Of a stretch of 64,000 nt of DNA, positions 27,653 to 36,312 are shown piece after piece. The translations under genes and the position numbers were made by a program. How positions within the stretch are numbered: the stretch's first letter is position 1; each line of letters opens with the position of its first letter. Under the pieces are notes generated by a model. That model was not told where the DNA came from and did no database searches. It was given only the letters and a program-made list of their open reading frames with translations. Origin of the DNA: Mesorhizobium sp. 131-2-1. Lineage in GTDB: Bacteria > Pseudomonadota > Alphaproteobacteria > Rhizobiales > Rhizobiaceae. Where the stretch lies: NCBI RefSeq assembly GCF_016756535.1, contig NZ_AP023247.1, forward strand, positions 4,836,501-4,900,500. The letters are read 5' to 3'.

Positions 27653-28039
27653 CTACTCCGGATCATGGCAGACCGCCTCGACATTGTTGCCGTCGGGATC
27701 GAAGACGAAGGCGCCGTAGTAGTTCGGATGATAGTGAGGACGCAGGCCCGGTCCGCCATTGTCCCTGCCGCCGGCGGCAAGCGCTGCGGCATGGAAGGCG
27801 TCGACCTCGGCACGGCTGCGCGCGGTGAACGCGACGTGCTGATGGTCCTTCGGCTTGTCCTTGCCGGAACTCAGCCAGAACACCGGCCTTTCGCGGCCGT
27901 AGCCGCCGACCTTGGCGCCGCCGGTATATTCGAGAGGCACCATGTAAAGCAGCGAAGCGCCGAGCGGCGCCATCGCCTTGTCGTAGAAGGCCTTCGAGGC
28001 GTCGAAATCGGAAACGGTGATGCCGAGATGGTCGATCAT
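27653..28039 (-). CDS. VOC-superfamily (glyoxalase/bleomycin-resistance fold) protein
   Basis: The 128-residue protein begins MIDHLGITVSDFDASKAFYD with His3-type and later HQHVAFTA and DPDGNNVEAVCH metal-ligand positions of a VOC domain. Such proteins include glyoxalase I, dioxygenases and resistance proteins. It overlaps the DUF559 gene by 4 bp upstream and is 6 bp from the GFA gene downstream. Its occurrence next to two thiol/aldehyde-type GFA proteins hints at a shared role in electrophile handling, which is inference. Confidence 0.82.
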   Translation of the reverse strand: MIDHLGITVSDFDASKAFYDKAMAPLGASLLYMVPLEYTGGAKVGGYGRERPVFWLSSGKDKPKDHQHVAFTARSRAEVDAFHAAALAAGGRDNGGPGLRPHYHPNYYGAFVFDPDGNNVEAVCHDPE

Positions 28040-28443
28040 GGAACTGCCTCCCTTACTGGTTCACGTGCTGGCATTTCAGGGCCGGCCAGGCCGGCCGCGA
28101 TCACGATGTGCTGGCAGACATTGTCGATATCGCGGATGACGTCGTCGTTCCAGAAGCGCAGGATTGTCCAGCCCAACGCTTCAAGCTTGGCTGTTCGCAT
28201 GGCATCAGACGCCGAAACCTCATGAGAAGCGTGCTGGGAACCATCCAGCTCAACGATCAGCTTCTTGTTGGGGCAAGCAAAATCGACGATGTAGCCAGCT
28301 ATCGGCATTTGACGTCGAAACGCCAGGCCCATGAGTCGGTGCGCGCGTATCTCATTCCAAAGCTTCAGCTCGGCGTCGGTCATGGCTTTGCGCATCTTGC
28401 GAGCGTTGCCGCGATTGACGGGAGATACGGGATGATGGGTCAT
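28036..28443 (-). CDS. DUF559 domain protein (Vsr/restriction-endonuclease-like fold)
   Basis: The 135-residue protein has RKMRKAMTDAELKLWNEIRA, FRRQMPIAGYIVDFACPNKK, LIVELDGSQHAS and GWTILRFWNDDV. These are the conserved blocks of DUF559, a PD-(D/E)xK-type nuclease fold with D and E-x-D residues in IVDFAC and VELDG. DUF559 proteins are widespread in Rhizobiales without known substrate. The start codon lies 9 bp from a long inverted repeat (28453-28606) that separates it from cysS. It begins the overlapping gene run that ends with cimA. Confidence 0.85.
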   Translation of the reverse strand: MTHHPVSPVNRGNARKMRKAMTDAELKLWNEIRAHRLMGLAFRRQMPIAGYIVDFACPNKKLIVELDGSQHASHEVSASDAMRTAKLEALGWTILRFWNDDVIRDIDNVCQHIVIAAGLAGPEMPAREPVREAVP

Positions 28444-28452
28444 CGCGAGGCG

Positions 28453-28606
28453 CCCCCCTCTGTCCTGCCGGACATCTCCCCCTCAAGGGGGGAGATCAGC
28501 AGGTTCGCCGACGGCGCCCAATCATCGACGTCTGCGATTGGCGAAAGCGGAAGTGAAGGCCAATCTCCCCCCTTGAGGGGGAGATGCCCGGCAGGGCAGA
28601 GGGGGG
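28453..28606. repeat. Long inverted repeat between cysS and DUF559 gene
   Basis: The arm 28453-28496 (starting CCCCCCTCTGTCCTGCCGG) is repeated inverted, with a few mismatches, at 28563-28606. Each arm itself contains a TCTCCCCC...GGGGGAGAT hairpin, and the spacer is about 66 bp. This is a rhizobial intergenic mosaic-type element, probably the 3' end of the cysS message and the leader of the DUF559 operon at once. The short hairpin at 14595-14614 shares its core. Confidence 0.75.
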
Positions 28607-28621
28607 TACTTGGCGCCACCC

Positions 28622-30124
28622 TCACCGCTTCACCTCCCACGTCGTCACGCGCTCGCCGGTGGCGGGGTCCTTGCCGTCCTTGAGCTGCACGCCTTGCGCC
28701 AAGAGCTCGTCGCGGATGCGGTCGGCCTCGGCCCAGTTCTTCGCCGCGATCAACGTGAGGCGTTCAGTGATCAGCGCTTGTATGTTCGCGCCCTCTGTTG
28801 CCTCTATGACAGCCGCAACGTCAGCCCTCGCAACTACACCCTCCAAGGTAAAGCCAAGCAAGCTCCAGCCGCTAAGAAGCTGAAATGCTGCTTCTTCGTC
28901 GCCCTCTTCCGCCTTCTTTGAAAGCCGGTGCAATTCCGAAATCGCCGCTGCCAAATTTAGATCATCAGACAGGGCTGCAATCAGACCAGTGCTGGGCAGA
29001 GGATCCACCATTCTATTGGCGACAGCCCTCCAATTCAGGTTCGAAGCATCTCTGCGGAGATCCGCCCATCTCTGCAGAGTTCGCTCGGCCTCTTCGAGTT
29101 TCGCCTTCGTGAAATCAATTGGCTGCCGGTAGTGCGTCATCAGCATCGCCAGCCGCAACACCTCGCCCGGCCATTTGCGGCCGCCGAAGGTCTCGGTCTC
29201 CAGCAACTCGTGGATCGAGTAGAAATTGCCGAGACTCTTCGACATCTTCTGCCCCTCGACCTGCAGGAAGCCATTGTGCATCCACACATTGGCCATCACC
29301 TTCGTGCCGTGGGCGCAGCGCGACTGGGCGATCTCGTTCTCGTGGTGCGGGAAGATCAGGTCGAGGCCGCCGCCATGGATGTCGAAGACCTCGCCGAGAT
29401 AGGCGGCCGACATCGCCGAGCATTCGATGTGCCAGCCAGGCCGACCCCTGCCCCAGGGGCTTTCCCAGCCCGGCTCTTCAGGCGAGGACAGTTTCCAAAG
29501 GACAAAGTCGCCGGAATTCTTCTTGTGGGCGTCGACGGCGATGCGGGCGCCTGCCTGCTGCTCGTCGAGATTGCGCTTCGACAGCTCGCCATAATCGGGC
29601 ATCGAGGCGGTATCGAACAGCACCTCGCCCTCGGCCTGATAGGCATGGCCGCGCTCTATGAGTTGCCCGATCAACGACAGCATGTCGGCTTTGCCGTCGG
29701 CACGGGGGGCGACGAACTCGGTGGCGCGTGGCTCGAAGGTCGGTTCCAGGCAGCCAAGGGCGGCGACATCCTTGTGGTACTGGTCGGCGGTCTTTTCCGT
29801 CACCAGCCGGATGGCGTCGTTGAGCGACAGCTTTCCCCCGGCAATTTCGCCGCCGAAATCGCGCAGCGCCCGGGCGTTAATCTTGTCGTCGACATCCGTG
29901 ATGTTGCGCACATATGTGACGTGGCTTTCGCCGTAGAGTTGGCGCAGCAGACGGAACAGCACGTCGAAGACGATCGCCGGCCGCGCATTGCCGATATGGG
30001 CAAAGTCGTAGACCGTCGGGCCGCAGACATACATGCGCACATTCAGCGGATCGATGGGGACGAAATCGTCCTTGGTCCGCGTCAGCGTGTTGTAGAGGCT
30101 GAGGCCCTTCGATGCGTCAGACAT
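28622..30124 (-). CDS. cysS: Cysteinyl-tRNA synthetase
   Basis: The 500-residue class I synthetase starts at the ATG at 30124 ([16 protein letters not shown]). It shows [19 protein letters not shown] with the zinc Cys and HIGH motif, WHIECSAMS, the zinc ligands [11 protein letters not shown], and KMSKSLGN (near residue 300). The C-terminal DALR-type anticodon-binding region, encoded around 28790-29110, is visibly richer in A/T and uses codons such as CTA, TTG and AAA that are rare elsewhere in the gene, suggesting a recombined segment. It charges tRNA-Cys. Confidence 0.95.
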   Translation of the reverse strand: MSDASKGLSLYNTLTRTKDDFVPIDPLNVRMYVCGPTVYDFAHIGNARPAIVFDVLFRLLRQLYGESHVTYVRNITDVDDKINARALRDFGGEIAGGKLSLNDAIRLVTEKTADQYHKDVAALGCLEPTFEPRATEFVAPRADGKADMLSLIGQLIERGHAYQAEGEVLFDTASMPDYGELSKRNLDEQQAGARIAVDAHKKNSGDFVLWKLSSPEEPGWESPWGRGRPGWHIECSAMSAAYLGEVFDIHGGGLDLIFPHHENEIAQSRCAHGTKVMANVWMHNGFLQVEGQKMSKSLGNFYSIHELLETETFGGRKWPGEVLRLAMLMTHYRQPIDFTKAKLEEAERTLQRWADLRRDASNLNWRAVANRMVDPLPSTGLIAALSDDLNLAAAISELHRLSKKAEEGDEEAAFQLLSGWSLLGFTLEGVVARADVAAVIEATEGANIQALITERLTLIAAKNWAEADRIRDELLAQGVQLKDGKDPATGERVTTWEVKR

Positions 30125-30514
30125 GCGGTCCCGGTCCTTTGATCTGGGTTGGTTGGAACCAGGCCTGCGCCGAAACGCAAATCGGGCTCCAGCCTGCTGG
30201 CCGGGGCGTTTGTCCAATCTGGGAAAAGATGAGGCGAAAACGTCCGGACCAGCGCGAGGCTAGCCAATAATGCAAATGCCACAAATGGCGAAAAACGTTT
30301 TCATGCGCGGCTTTATCGCCTTGCCGTGTGTTGCCGTCAAGTCGCAACTTTGAGCAAACGAGCGACCGGGTCACGGCTTATGAGGCTGTGAAACATTTTA
30401 TTAAACATGTCGGCACAGTGATGAAACATTCGCCGGCTAGACCGCCCGGCGTCACGATTTGGTCGGAATCGGCCATCAAACGCGGACACGGAAATGTTAC
30501 CAGGGAAGAGACTA
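30125..30514. other. 390-bp intergenic region between divergent cysS and small gene
   Basis: It holds the cysS promoter and that of the 51-aa gene. I see an AT-rich stretch around 30380-30440 with TGAAACATT occurring twice (30389, 30432), but no convincing RNA gene, palindrome or sigma-factor motif. Confidence 0.5.
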
Positions 30515-30670
30515 ATGCAACGAAGCAAGCAGGAATCGAGCCGCGCCAAGCAACCGGCGCTCGCCAACCACTACAGGGCGATCGGACCGGCCGCGATCGT
30601 CGCCGCCCTTCTTCACACCGCGAAGAAGAAGAAGCCGGCGCAGAAGATCATCTCGCCGCGCGCTGCCTGA
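30515..30670 (+). CDS. Small basic protein (51 aa)
   Basis: The ATG at 30515 follows AGGGAAGAG. The product opens MQRSKQESSRAKQPALANHY, continues RAIGPAAIVAALLHTAKKKK and ends PRAA. It is strongly basic at both ends with a short hydrophobic centre, suggesting a membrane-associated or nucleic-acid-binding small protein. I believe similar proteins (ALANHYRAIGPAA core) exist in other Rhizobiales, but that is from memory and unchecked. It has no co-directional neighbour within 950 bp. Confidence 0.65.
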   Translation: MQRSKQESSRAKQPALANHYRAIGPAAIVAALLHTAKKKKPAQKIISPRAA

Positions 30671-30749
30671 ACAGGCATGCAGCCGGCGCCGGCGCCGGCG
30701 ATGAGGGCGCGCACAAGCGCCCTGGAAATGAAGGCCTCGACAGGGTTCG

Positions 30750-31517
30750 CTAGAATAGCGTCATCTGACTGTCATCCGCGCCGGGCTTCTGGCGCCTGAC
30801 CTTCTCGGGTTGCGGCCCGACGATGCCCCGCTCCTGAATTTCCGGCCCGGTGTTGGCGACCTTGTTGACAAGGTCGGAAACCGGAATTGCCTCGAAGAAA
30901 TCAGGGTGAGCCGGCCGTAACAGGTCGTGCACATCGCGCGGCTCCTGCGTGCGGCAATCCAGCCAGCGGGCGAAGTCGCGCTCGTCGATCACCACCGGCA
31001 TGCGGTCATGGATATGGGCGATGCCCGAACTGGCACGGGTGGTGAGGATGGCGCCGGTGTCCATCTCGGAGCCGCCCGGCTCGGCGTAGGTCTCGATCAG
31101 TCCGGCAAAGGCGATGAGCCCGCCATGCCTGGGACGGATCCAGAAAGGCTGCCCCTTCGCGGCACCCGCCCCGGCCTGCTGCCATTCATAGAAGCCGGAG
31201 GCCGGCACCAAAGCGCGGCGATGGCGCATGGCGGTCTTGAACGAAGCCTTTTCCGCCGCCGCTTCCGAGCGGGCGTTGAACAGCAGCGGAAATTCCCTCG
31301 TGTCCTTGACCCAGGCCGGGATCAGCCCCCAGCGCACCAGCATCGCCTGCCGGTCCGGCAGGTTGGAGCCCGGCGCCCGTGGCGGACCTGCGAACGCCAT
31401 CAGCACCGGCTGCGTCGGCGCAATGTTATAGCGGGCCGGAAATGCCTCCAGCTCCGCCAGGCCGAGCAAGGCAGCGGTCTGGTCGGGCGTCGCGGTCAGG
31501 GCAAAGCGTCCGCACAT
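30750..31517 (-). CDS. SOS response-associated peptidase (SRAP; HMCES/YedK family)
   Basis: Translation from the ATG at 31517 gives 255 residues starting MCGRFAL, so Cys2 is exposed after Met removal. Cys2 forms the covalent thiazolidine link to abasic sites in single-stranded DNA. Further conserved blocks are RYNIAPTQPV, RWGLIPAW, NARSEAAAEKASFK, RRALVPASGFYEW (active Glu) and HDRMPVVI (active His). It shields abasic sites at replication forks. The upstream extension to 31595 would block Cys2 and is rejected. Confidence 0.93.
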   Translation of the reverse strand: MCGRFALTATPDQTAALLGLAELEAFPARYNIAPTQPVLMAFAGPPRAPGSNLPDRQAMLVRWGLIPAWVKDTREFPLLFNARSEAAAEKASFKTAMRHRRALVPASGFYEWQQAGAGAAKGQPFWIRPRHGGLIAFAGLIETYAEPGGSEMDTGAILTTRASSGIAHIHDRMPVVIDERDFARWLDCRTQEPRDVHDLLRPAHPDFFEAIPVSDLVNKVANTGPEIQERGIVGPQPEKVRRQKPGADDSQMTLF

Positions 31518-31628
31518 GGATTTGGCTCTTCGATCGGGATCGTGAAAGTGGCGATGGAACCGCGGCACTGCAACCGCTAAAGTTGTGCGGTCCACACCTC
31601 AGCCAGCAACTGACGCGATTCGAGGCGC

Positions 31629-32057
31629 ATGAACGAGGCTCGCAAGGTCATCCCGGCCGTTTCCGTCGCGGTCGTCCGCGGCAGGACAGTGCTTCTGGTC
31701 AAGCGGGCGCGCCCGCCGTCGCAAGGGCTCTATGCCTATCCGGGCGGCAAGGTGGAAGCGGACGAGACTCTGACGCAAGCGGCGGCGCGCGAATTGCTTG
31801 AAGAAACCGGATTGGAAGCAAGCGGCTACCGCCCGCTGCGCGACATCCATATCGACGGCCGTGCTGAGAACCACGCGGTCGACTATCTGCTGACGGTGTT
31901 CGGTGCGGCTTACGCCGGCGGCGAGCCCGTGGCCAGCGACGACGCGGAGACGGCGGCGTTCTATACGCTGGCCGAGATGGCCACCATGCCGCTGGCGGGA
32001 GACGTTTTCGAGGTGGCCGAGGAATTGCTCGGGGATCAGGCAAAGGCAGGACCGTAA
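31629..32057 (+). CDS. NUDIX hydrolase
   Basis: The 142-residue protein contains a complete Nudix box, GGKVEADETLTQAAARELLE then ETGLEA (about residues 39-64), matching G-x5-E-x7-R-E-U-x-E-E-x-G-U. Members hydrolyse nucleoside diphosphates linked to another moiety. The alternation KRARPPSQGLYAYPGG just before the box resembles ADP-ribose/NADH-type pyrophosphatases. It is transcribed from a start near the divergent SRAP gene (111 bp apart). Substrate not predictable. Confidence 0.85.
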   Translation: MNEARKVIPAVSVAVVRGRTVLLVKRARPPSQGLYAYPGGKVEADETLTQAAARELLEETGLEASGYRPLRDIHIDGRAENHAVDYLLTVFGAAYAGGEPVASDDAETAAFYTLAEMATMPLAGDVFEVAEELLGDQAKAGP

Positions 32058-32131
32058 GGTCGGTGAAAATCGCCTTGCAGGCGACAAAATGATTCGCCAC
32101 AAAGCCTGATCCTCGCCACGACAAGGTCCTG

Positions 32132-32509
32132 ATGACCCGCGCCTCACCTCTCCTTGCCGTATGCCTTGCCGCCAGCATGATGCTGCCGGCGCGGCCGGCG
32201 CTGGCGGCCGAAGCGCCGTTCGAGCCGGGGCTGATGCGGTTGGCGGAAGTGCTGGGATCGCTCCACTTCCTGCGCAACCTCTGTGGCGAGAAGGGCGACC
32301 AGTGGCGCGTCGAGATGGAAAAACTGCTCGCGTCGGAAAACCCCGACCCGGAGCGGCGCGCCCGCTTCATCGCCTCCTTCAACCGCGGCTACCGCTCTTT
32401 CGGCGGCACCTATACGCAATGCACGGCCTCGGCGACGGAAGCCATCAGCCGCTATATGAAGGAAGGCGAGACGCTGTCGCGCGACATCGCCTCGCGCTAC
32501 GGCAACTGA
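32132..32509 (+). CDS. TIGR02301-type secreted protein
   Basis: The 125-residue product has a signal peptide (TRASPLLAVCLAASMMLPAR, cleavage after ALAA). The mature part contains FLRNLCGEKGDQWR, ARFIASFNRGYRSFGGTY and TQCTASATEAISRYMKEG. These match my memory of the alphaproteobacterial TIGR02301 family of unknown function, with two conserved cysteines that probably form a disulfide in the periplasm. It follows the NUDIX gene by 74 bp and may be co-transcribed. Confidence 0.75.
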   Translation: MTRASPLLAVCLAASMMLPARPALAAEAPFEPGLMRLAEVLGSLHFLRNLCGEKGDQWRVEMEKLLASENPDPERRARFIASFNRGYRSFGGTYTQCTASATEAISRYMKEGETLSRDIASRYGN

Positions 32510-32862
32510 CGGCTTCCGGCCTGCCGCAACCTCCTCTCCGCTAACAGGGTTTTCAGAGCCGGCGCTTGTGCGGGCCGGCATATTGGTGCAATCCTGATGT
32601 TGCACTTCTGCAACAGCGTTAACGAAACGTTAGCGCGCGGATGTGAAATTAACTCAAACTGAAGGTTTTGGTGCCGCTCGCCAGCCTAATCGGCTAAGTT
32701 TGAAAACTATCGAACGCAGGCTTTTGCAACGCGACGGATTTTGCCGGGGATGACCCCAAAAATGTCGTATTTACAAATGGTTACTCAAGCCTGCGTGTGA
32801 AACGGACAGCCCAGGCCCGATCCGCACCCACGGATCGCCGCTTGAACAGGGTGGACATCGCA
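32510..32862. other. 353-bp intergenic region with two inverted repeats
   Basis: A perfect hairpin, TGTTGCA-CTTC-TGCAACA, lies at 32598-32615. Right after it comes an imperfect palindrome, GCGTTAACG-AAA-CGTTAGCGC (32617-32637). The region is AT-rich (about 32640-32790) and leads to a small hypothetical gene, so it may be a regulated leader or hold operators. I see no clear terminator T-tract or tRNA. Confidence 0.55.
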
Positions 32863-33120
32863 ATGGAACATGCCGTCAACGACATCGACGCGTTGGTCAG
32901 GGAAGAAAAGCGCCTGACCGCCGTGGAAAGCCACAGCGAGGCATGGGCGGAAGGGTTGTCGGCCGGCATTGAGCCGGAAATCATCGCCGAGGCGGCGCTG
33001 GAAACCGCGTTCGGCGAAATGCTGCGCGCCAATGGCGAGACCTCGGCTCTTGCCCTGCTCGACCGCATGCGTGAAAAGGTGGTCGCCGGCGCCTTCGAAC
33101 CGGAACGGCTGAAGCACTGA
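32863..33120 (+). CDS. Small helical hypothetical protein (85 aa)
   Basis: I use the ATG at 32863, 85 residues; the frame opens at 32797 and a GTG lies at 32851. The product is acidic and predicted helical (MEHAVNDIDALVREEKRLTA, ALETAFGEMLRANGETSALA, LLDRMREKV). Alphaproteobacteria encode many such short helical proteins of unknown function. The neighbour downstream is a secreted hypothetical protein 100 bp away. Function unknown. Confidence 0.6.
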   Translation: MEHAVNDIDALVREEKRLTAVESHSEAWAEGLSAGIEPEIIAEAALETAFGEMLRANGETSALALLDRMREKVVAGAFEPERLKH

Positions 33121-33223
33121 AGCACGTTCTTTGACGGCGGCGCGGTGTCTTTGGGCATCATTGCCCCAGGCACCTAACGGGCTCGAGCAATTTGATCGGC
33201 TTGGGCACATGGAGAGGCAGGCG

Positions 33224-34021
33224 GTGAATTTCTCGACCTCAGGCCAGCCGCGTGGCCTGGTTATCAGCATCTGGCTTGCCGCTTTCTGTGCCGCGGTTCC
33301 GCTGGCGCTCAGCCTCACGATCAGTCCTGCCCATGCGTTGAGCGAGATCAAGCGCGAGGATCTGCCCTCCCCAGTCACGCCGTCGGCCGACGACGACATG
33401 GCGCCGCCGGGAAGTGCTGTGCCGATGCCCGATCCGCTCGGCACGACTCCGCCCGCCACCAGTCAGCCCGGCAACGAGCCCGAAGAGAGCCAGCCGGAAG
33501 GGCCGGCGAACGATGGCGGCTCCGTCAGCCCGAACTCCGACCCGGACGCGCCGCCGCCTGAAGTCGTCTACGACCTCAGCAAGCTGCCGGAACCGGTCAA
33601 GCGCATGCACGACCTGATCGTCGAGGCCTGCCGGAGCGGCGACATCGAGAAGCTGAGGCCGCTGATCGGCAAAGGTGATTCGATGACGCAACTGTCGCTG
33701 GGCGACATCGAGGGCGACCCGATCACCTTCCTGAAGGGGCTGGCCGGCGACTCGGAAGGCCAGGAGATTCTCGCCATCATGGAAGAGGTGCTGAGTGCCG
33801 GCTATGTGCACGTCGATGCCGGCACGCCACAGGAGCTCTATGTTTGGCCGTATTTCTTCGCCCTGCCGCTCGACAAGCTCGACGCCAAGCAGCGGGTCGA
33901 GCTGTTCAAGATCGTCACCGCCGGCGACTATAACGACATGAAGCAGTTCGGCGCCTACATCTTCTACCGCGTCGGCATCACGCCGGCCGGCCAGTGGATG
34001 TTCTTCGTCGCCGGGGATTGA
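33224..34021 (+). CDS. Hypothetical secreted protein with Pro-rich linker
   Basis: A GTG at 33224 follows GGAGAGG by 6 bp; an ATG at 33209 is the alternative start. The product (265 residues) has a signal/anchor segment (LVISIWLAAFCAAVPLALSL), then a Pro/Asp/Ser-rich linker of about 90 residues. It ends in a soluble domain from VVYDLSKLPEPVKRMHDLIV with EACRSGDIEKLRPLIGKGD and a C-terminal WPYFFALPLDKLDAKQRVEL. The latter resembles a periplasmic protein module found across Rhizobiales, function unknown. Confidence 0.7.
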   Translation: MNFSTSGQPRGLVISIWLAAFCAAVPLALSLTISPAHALSEIKREDLPSPVTPSADDDMAPPGSAVPMPDPLGTTPPATSQPGNEPEESQPEGPANDGGSVSPNSDPDAPPPEVVYDLSKLPEPVKRMHDLIVEACRSGDIEKLRPLIGKGDSMTQLSLGDIEGDPITFLKGLAGDSEGQEILAIMEEVLSAGYVHVDAGTPQELYVWPYFFALPLDKLDAKQRVELFKIVTAGDYNDMKQFGAYIFYRVGITPAGQWMFFVAGD

Positions 34022-34036
34022 TCGGGACGCAGGCTC

Positions 34037-35368
34037 CTAGCCCGGCAGCGCCTCGGAGAACTCCACCGCTCTGCCCTGTCCAGGCGTGACGATCTCGCCC
34101 TCCCACATGATCCGCCTACCGCGCACCACGGTGCCGACCGGCCAGCCGGTCACTTCCTTCCCGTCATAGGGCGTCCAGCCGGCCTTGGAGCCGGACTGCG
34201 CATTGGTGATGGTCTCGCGGCGCTTGAGATCGACGACGGTGAAGTCGGCGTCGTAGCCGGCGGCGATGCGGCCCTTTCGCGCCATGCCGAAAATGCGCTG
34301 CGGACCGTGGCTGGAGAGATCGACAAAGCGCTGCAGCGTCAGCCTTCCGGCGTTGATGTGGTCGAGCATGATCGGCACCAGCGTCTGCACGCCGGTCATG
34401 CCCGACGGCGAGGCCGGATAGGGCTTTGCCTTTTCGGCCAGTGTGTGCGGAGCATGGTCCGAGCCCAGCACGTCGACGATGCCTTGCGAAATGCCATGCC
34501 AGACGCCGTCGCGGTGGCGCGCGGCGCGCACCGGCGGGTTCATCTGGATCAGCGTGCCCAGCCGCGCATAGTCGTCGGCCGACAGCGTCAGATGATGCGG
34601 CGTCGCCTCGCAGGTCGCGACATCCTTGTGCTGTTCGAGAAAGAGGATCTCCTCCGCGGTCGAGATGTGCAGCACATGGATGCGGGCGCGCGTTTGCCTG
34701 GCTATGCGCACCAGCCGCTCGGTGCAGCGCAATGCGGCGATCTCGTCGCGCCAGACCGGATGCGAGGACGGGTCGCCCTCGATGCGCTCGCCCAGCCGCT
34801 CGCGCAGGCGGAATTCGTCCTCGGAGTGAAAGGCGGCGCGGCGGCGCGTGTTGCGCAGGATCGAGGCGACGCCCTCGTCGTCCTCGACCAGCAGATCGCC
34901 AGTGGAGGAGCCCATGAAAACCTTGATGCCGGCCGCACCCGGCAGCCGTTCGAGGTCGCCGACGTCGCCGGCATTGTCGCGGGTGCCGCCGACCCAGAAG
35001 GCGAAGTCGCAATGCATGCGGCCGCTGGCGCGCCGCACCTTGTCGGCAAGGGCCGCCTCGCTGGTGGTCAGTGGGTTGGTGTTGGGCATCTCGAAGACGG
35101 CGGTGACTCCGCCCAGCACCGCCGCGCGCGAACCGGTCTCCAGATCCTCCTTGTGCTCCAGCCCCGGCTCGCGGAAATGCACCTGGCTGTCAACGACGCC
35201 GGGCAGGATGTGCAGGCCCTTACAGTCGATAGTCTCTGCGGCTGACGCCTGGCCGAGATCGCCTATCGCCGCGATGCGCCCCTCCTTCACGCCGACGTCG
35301 CGAAGACCTTCGCCGTCATGGTTGACCACGGTGCCGCCTGTCAGGATGAGGTCGTAGGTAGTGGCCAT
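34037..35368 (-). CDS. Dihydroorotase-like amidohydrolase (class I type)
   Basis: The 443-residue TIM-barrel amidohydrolase has LPGVVDSQVHFREPGLEHKE at the metal site, where Gln replaces the first His of the usual HxH. It also has FEMPNTNPLT, AGIKVFMGSS with the carboxylatable Lys, ATPHHLTLS with metal-ligand His and VLGSDHAPH with the catalytic Asp. The overall type matches the dihydroorotase/allantoinase/hydantoinase family, and a dihydroorotase role (pyrC class I) is most likely. The substitution means metal binding differs from PyrC of E. coli. It is divergent from ygfZ. Confidence 0.82.
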   Translation of the reverse strand: MATTYDLILTGGTVVNHDGEGLRDVGVKEGRIAAIGDLGQASAAETIDCKGLHILPGVVDSQVHFREPGLEHKEDLETGSRAAVLGGVTAVFEMPNTNPLTTSEAALADKVRRASGRMHCDFAFWVGGTRDNAGDVGDLERLPGAAGIKVFMGSSTGDLLVEDDEGVASILRNTRRRAAFHSEDEFRLRERLGERIEGDPSSHPVWRDEIAALRCTERLVRIARQTRARIHVLHISTAEEILFLEQHKDVATCEATPHHLTLSADDYARLGTLIQMNPPVRAARHRDGVWHGISQGIVDVLGSDHAPHTLAEKAKPYPASPSGMTGVQTLVPIMLDHINAGRLTLQRFVDLSSHGPQRIFGMARKGRIAAGYDADFTVVDLKRRETITNAQSGSKAGWTPYDGKEVTGWPVGTVVRGRRIMWEGEIVTPGQGRAVEFSEALPG

Positions 35369-35451
35369 GGGCGTCCGGTCTCTTGCGGGGGGAGTGTCGT
35401 CGGCTTACGTAAAGGCCGACCGTTTTGCAAGATCAGGCTCAATTTCCATCC

Positions 35452-36312
35452 ATGCCCTTTGCCCTGCTGAAAGACCGAGCGCTCATTTCCGTGTCAGGCC
35501 CGGATGCCGAGCATTTCCTGCAGAACATCCTGACCACCGATCTCGACGCGCTCGCCACCGGCGAGGCGAAGCCCGGCGCCCTGCTGGCGCCGCAAGGCAA
35601 GATCCTGTTCGACTTCCTGATCTCGCGGGAGGGCGACAACGGCTTCCGGCTGGAGTGCCGCGCCGACATAGCGGATGATTTCCTGCGCCGGCTGACGTTG
35701 TACCGGCTAAGGGCCAAGGCCGAGATTGCCAAGCAGGATCAGGTGCTTGTTACCGTCGCGTGGGGCGATGATTCAACCGCCTCAGATTCCGATTCAATGA
35801 CGCTCGCCGATACCCGCTTCCGCGACCTCGCGGTCAAGCGCAGCTATGGCGCCGCGGCGGATGGTGGCGACGTCGCCGCATGGCAGGCCCTGCGCATTGC
35901 CAACGGCATTGCCGAAAGTGGAACCGACTATCCGCTCGGCGATGCCTTCCCGCATGATGTGCTGCTCGACGAGACCGGTGGCGTCGGCTTCAGGAAGGGC
36001 TGCTATGTCGGCCAGGAAGTGGTCTCGCGCATGCAGCATCGCGGCACCGCCAGGCGGCGCGTTCTGATCGCTTCCGCGCAAGCCCCCCTGCCCGGCCCGG
36101 GCACGGAATTGACGGTCGCCGGAAGACCGGTCGGCACGCTCGGTTCGACCGCCGGCGCGACTGGCCTTGCGATTGCCCGCATCGACCGCGTCAAGGCGGC
36201 GCTCGACGCCGGCCACCCGATCATGGCCGGCGACGTCACTGTCTCGCTCGCCATCCCGCCATTCGCCAAATTCGGCTTTCCCAAGGAAGCCGCCGGCGTG
36301 GAGGAGGCCTGA
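35452..36312 (+). CDS. ygfZ: Folate-binding protein YgfZ
   Basis: The 286-residue protein starts at the ATG at 35452 (MPFALLKDRALISVSG) and has the GcvT-like aminomethyltransferase fold. The family signature K-G-C-Y-x-G-Q-E is present as FRKGCYVGQEVVSRMQHRG (around residue 185). YgfZ uses tetrahydrofolate and supports Fe-S cluster assembly or repair. Its stop (TGA at 36310-36312) overlaps the start of the HD-domain gene in a TGATG, so the two are translationally coupled. Confidence 0.92.
   Translation: MPFALLKDRALISVSGPDAEHFLQNILTTDLDALATGEAKPGALLAPQGKILFDFLISREGDNGFRLECRADIADDFLRRLTLYRLRAKAEIAKQDQVLVTVAWGDDSTASDSDSMTLADTRFRDLAVKRSYGAAADGGDVAAWQALRIANGIAESGTDYPLGDAFPHDVLLDETGGVGFRKGCYVGQEVVSRMQHRGTARRRVLIASAQAPLPGPGTELTVAGRPVGTLGSTAGATGLAIARIDRVKAALDAGHPIMAGDVTVSLAIPPFAKFGFPKEAAGVEEA

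Noticed and set aside
30328..30753. 141-codon plus-strand frame
   Set aside because: Overlaps the 51-aa gene in another frame, lacks protein character and has no ribosome binding site.
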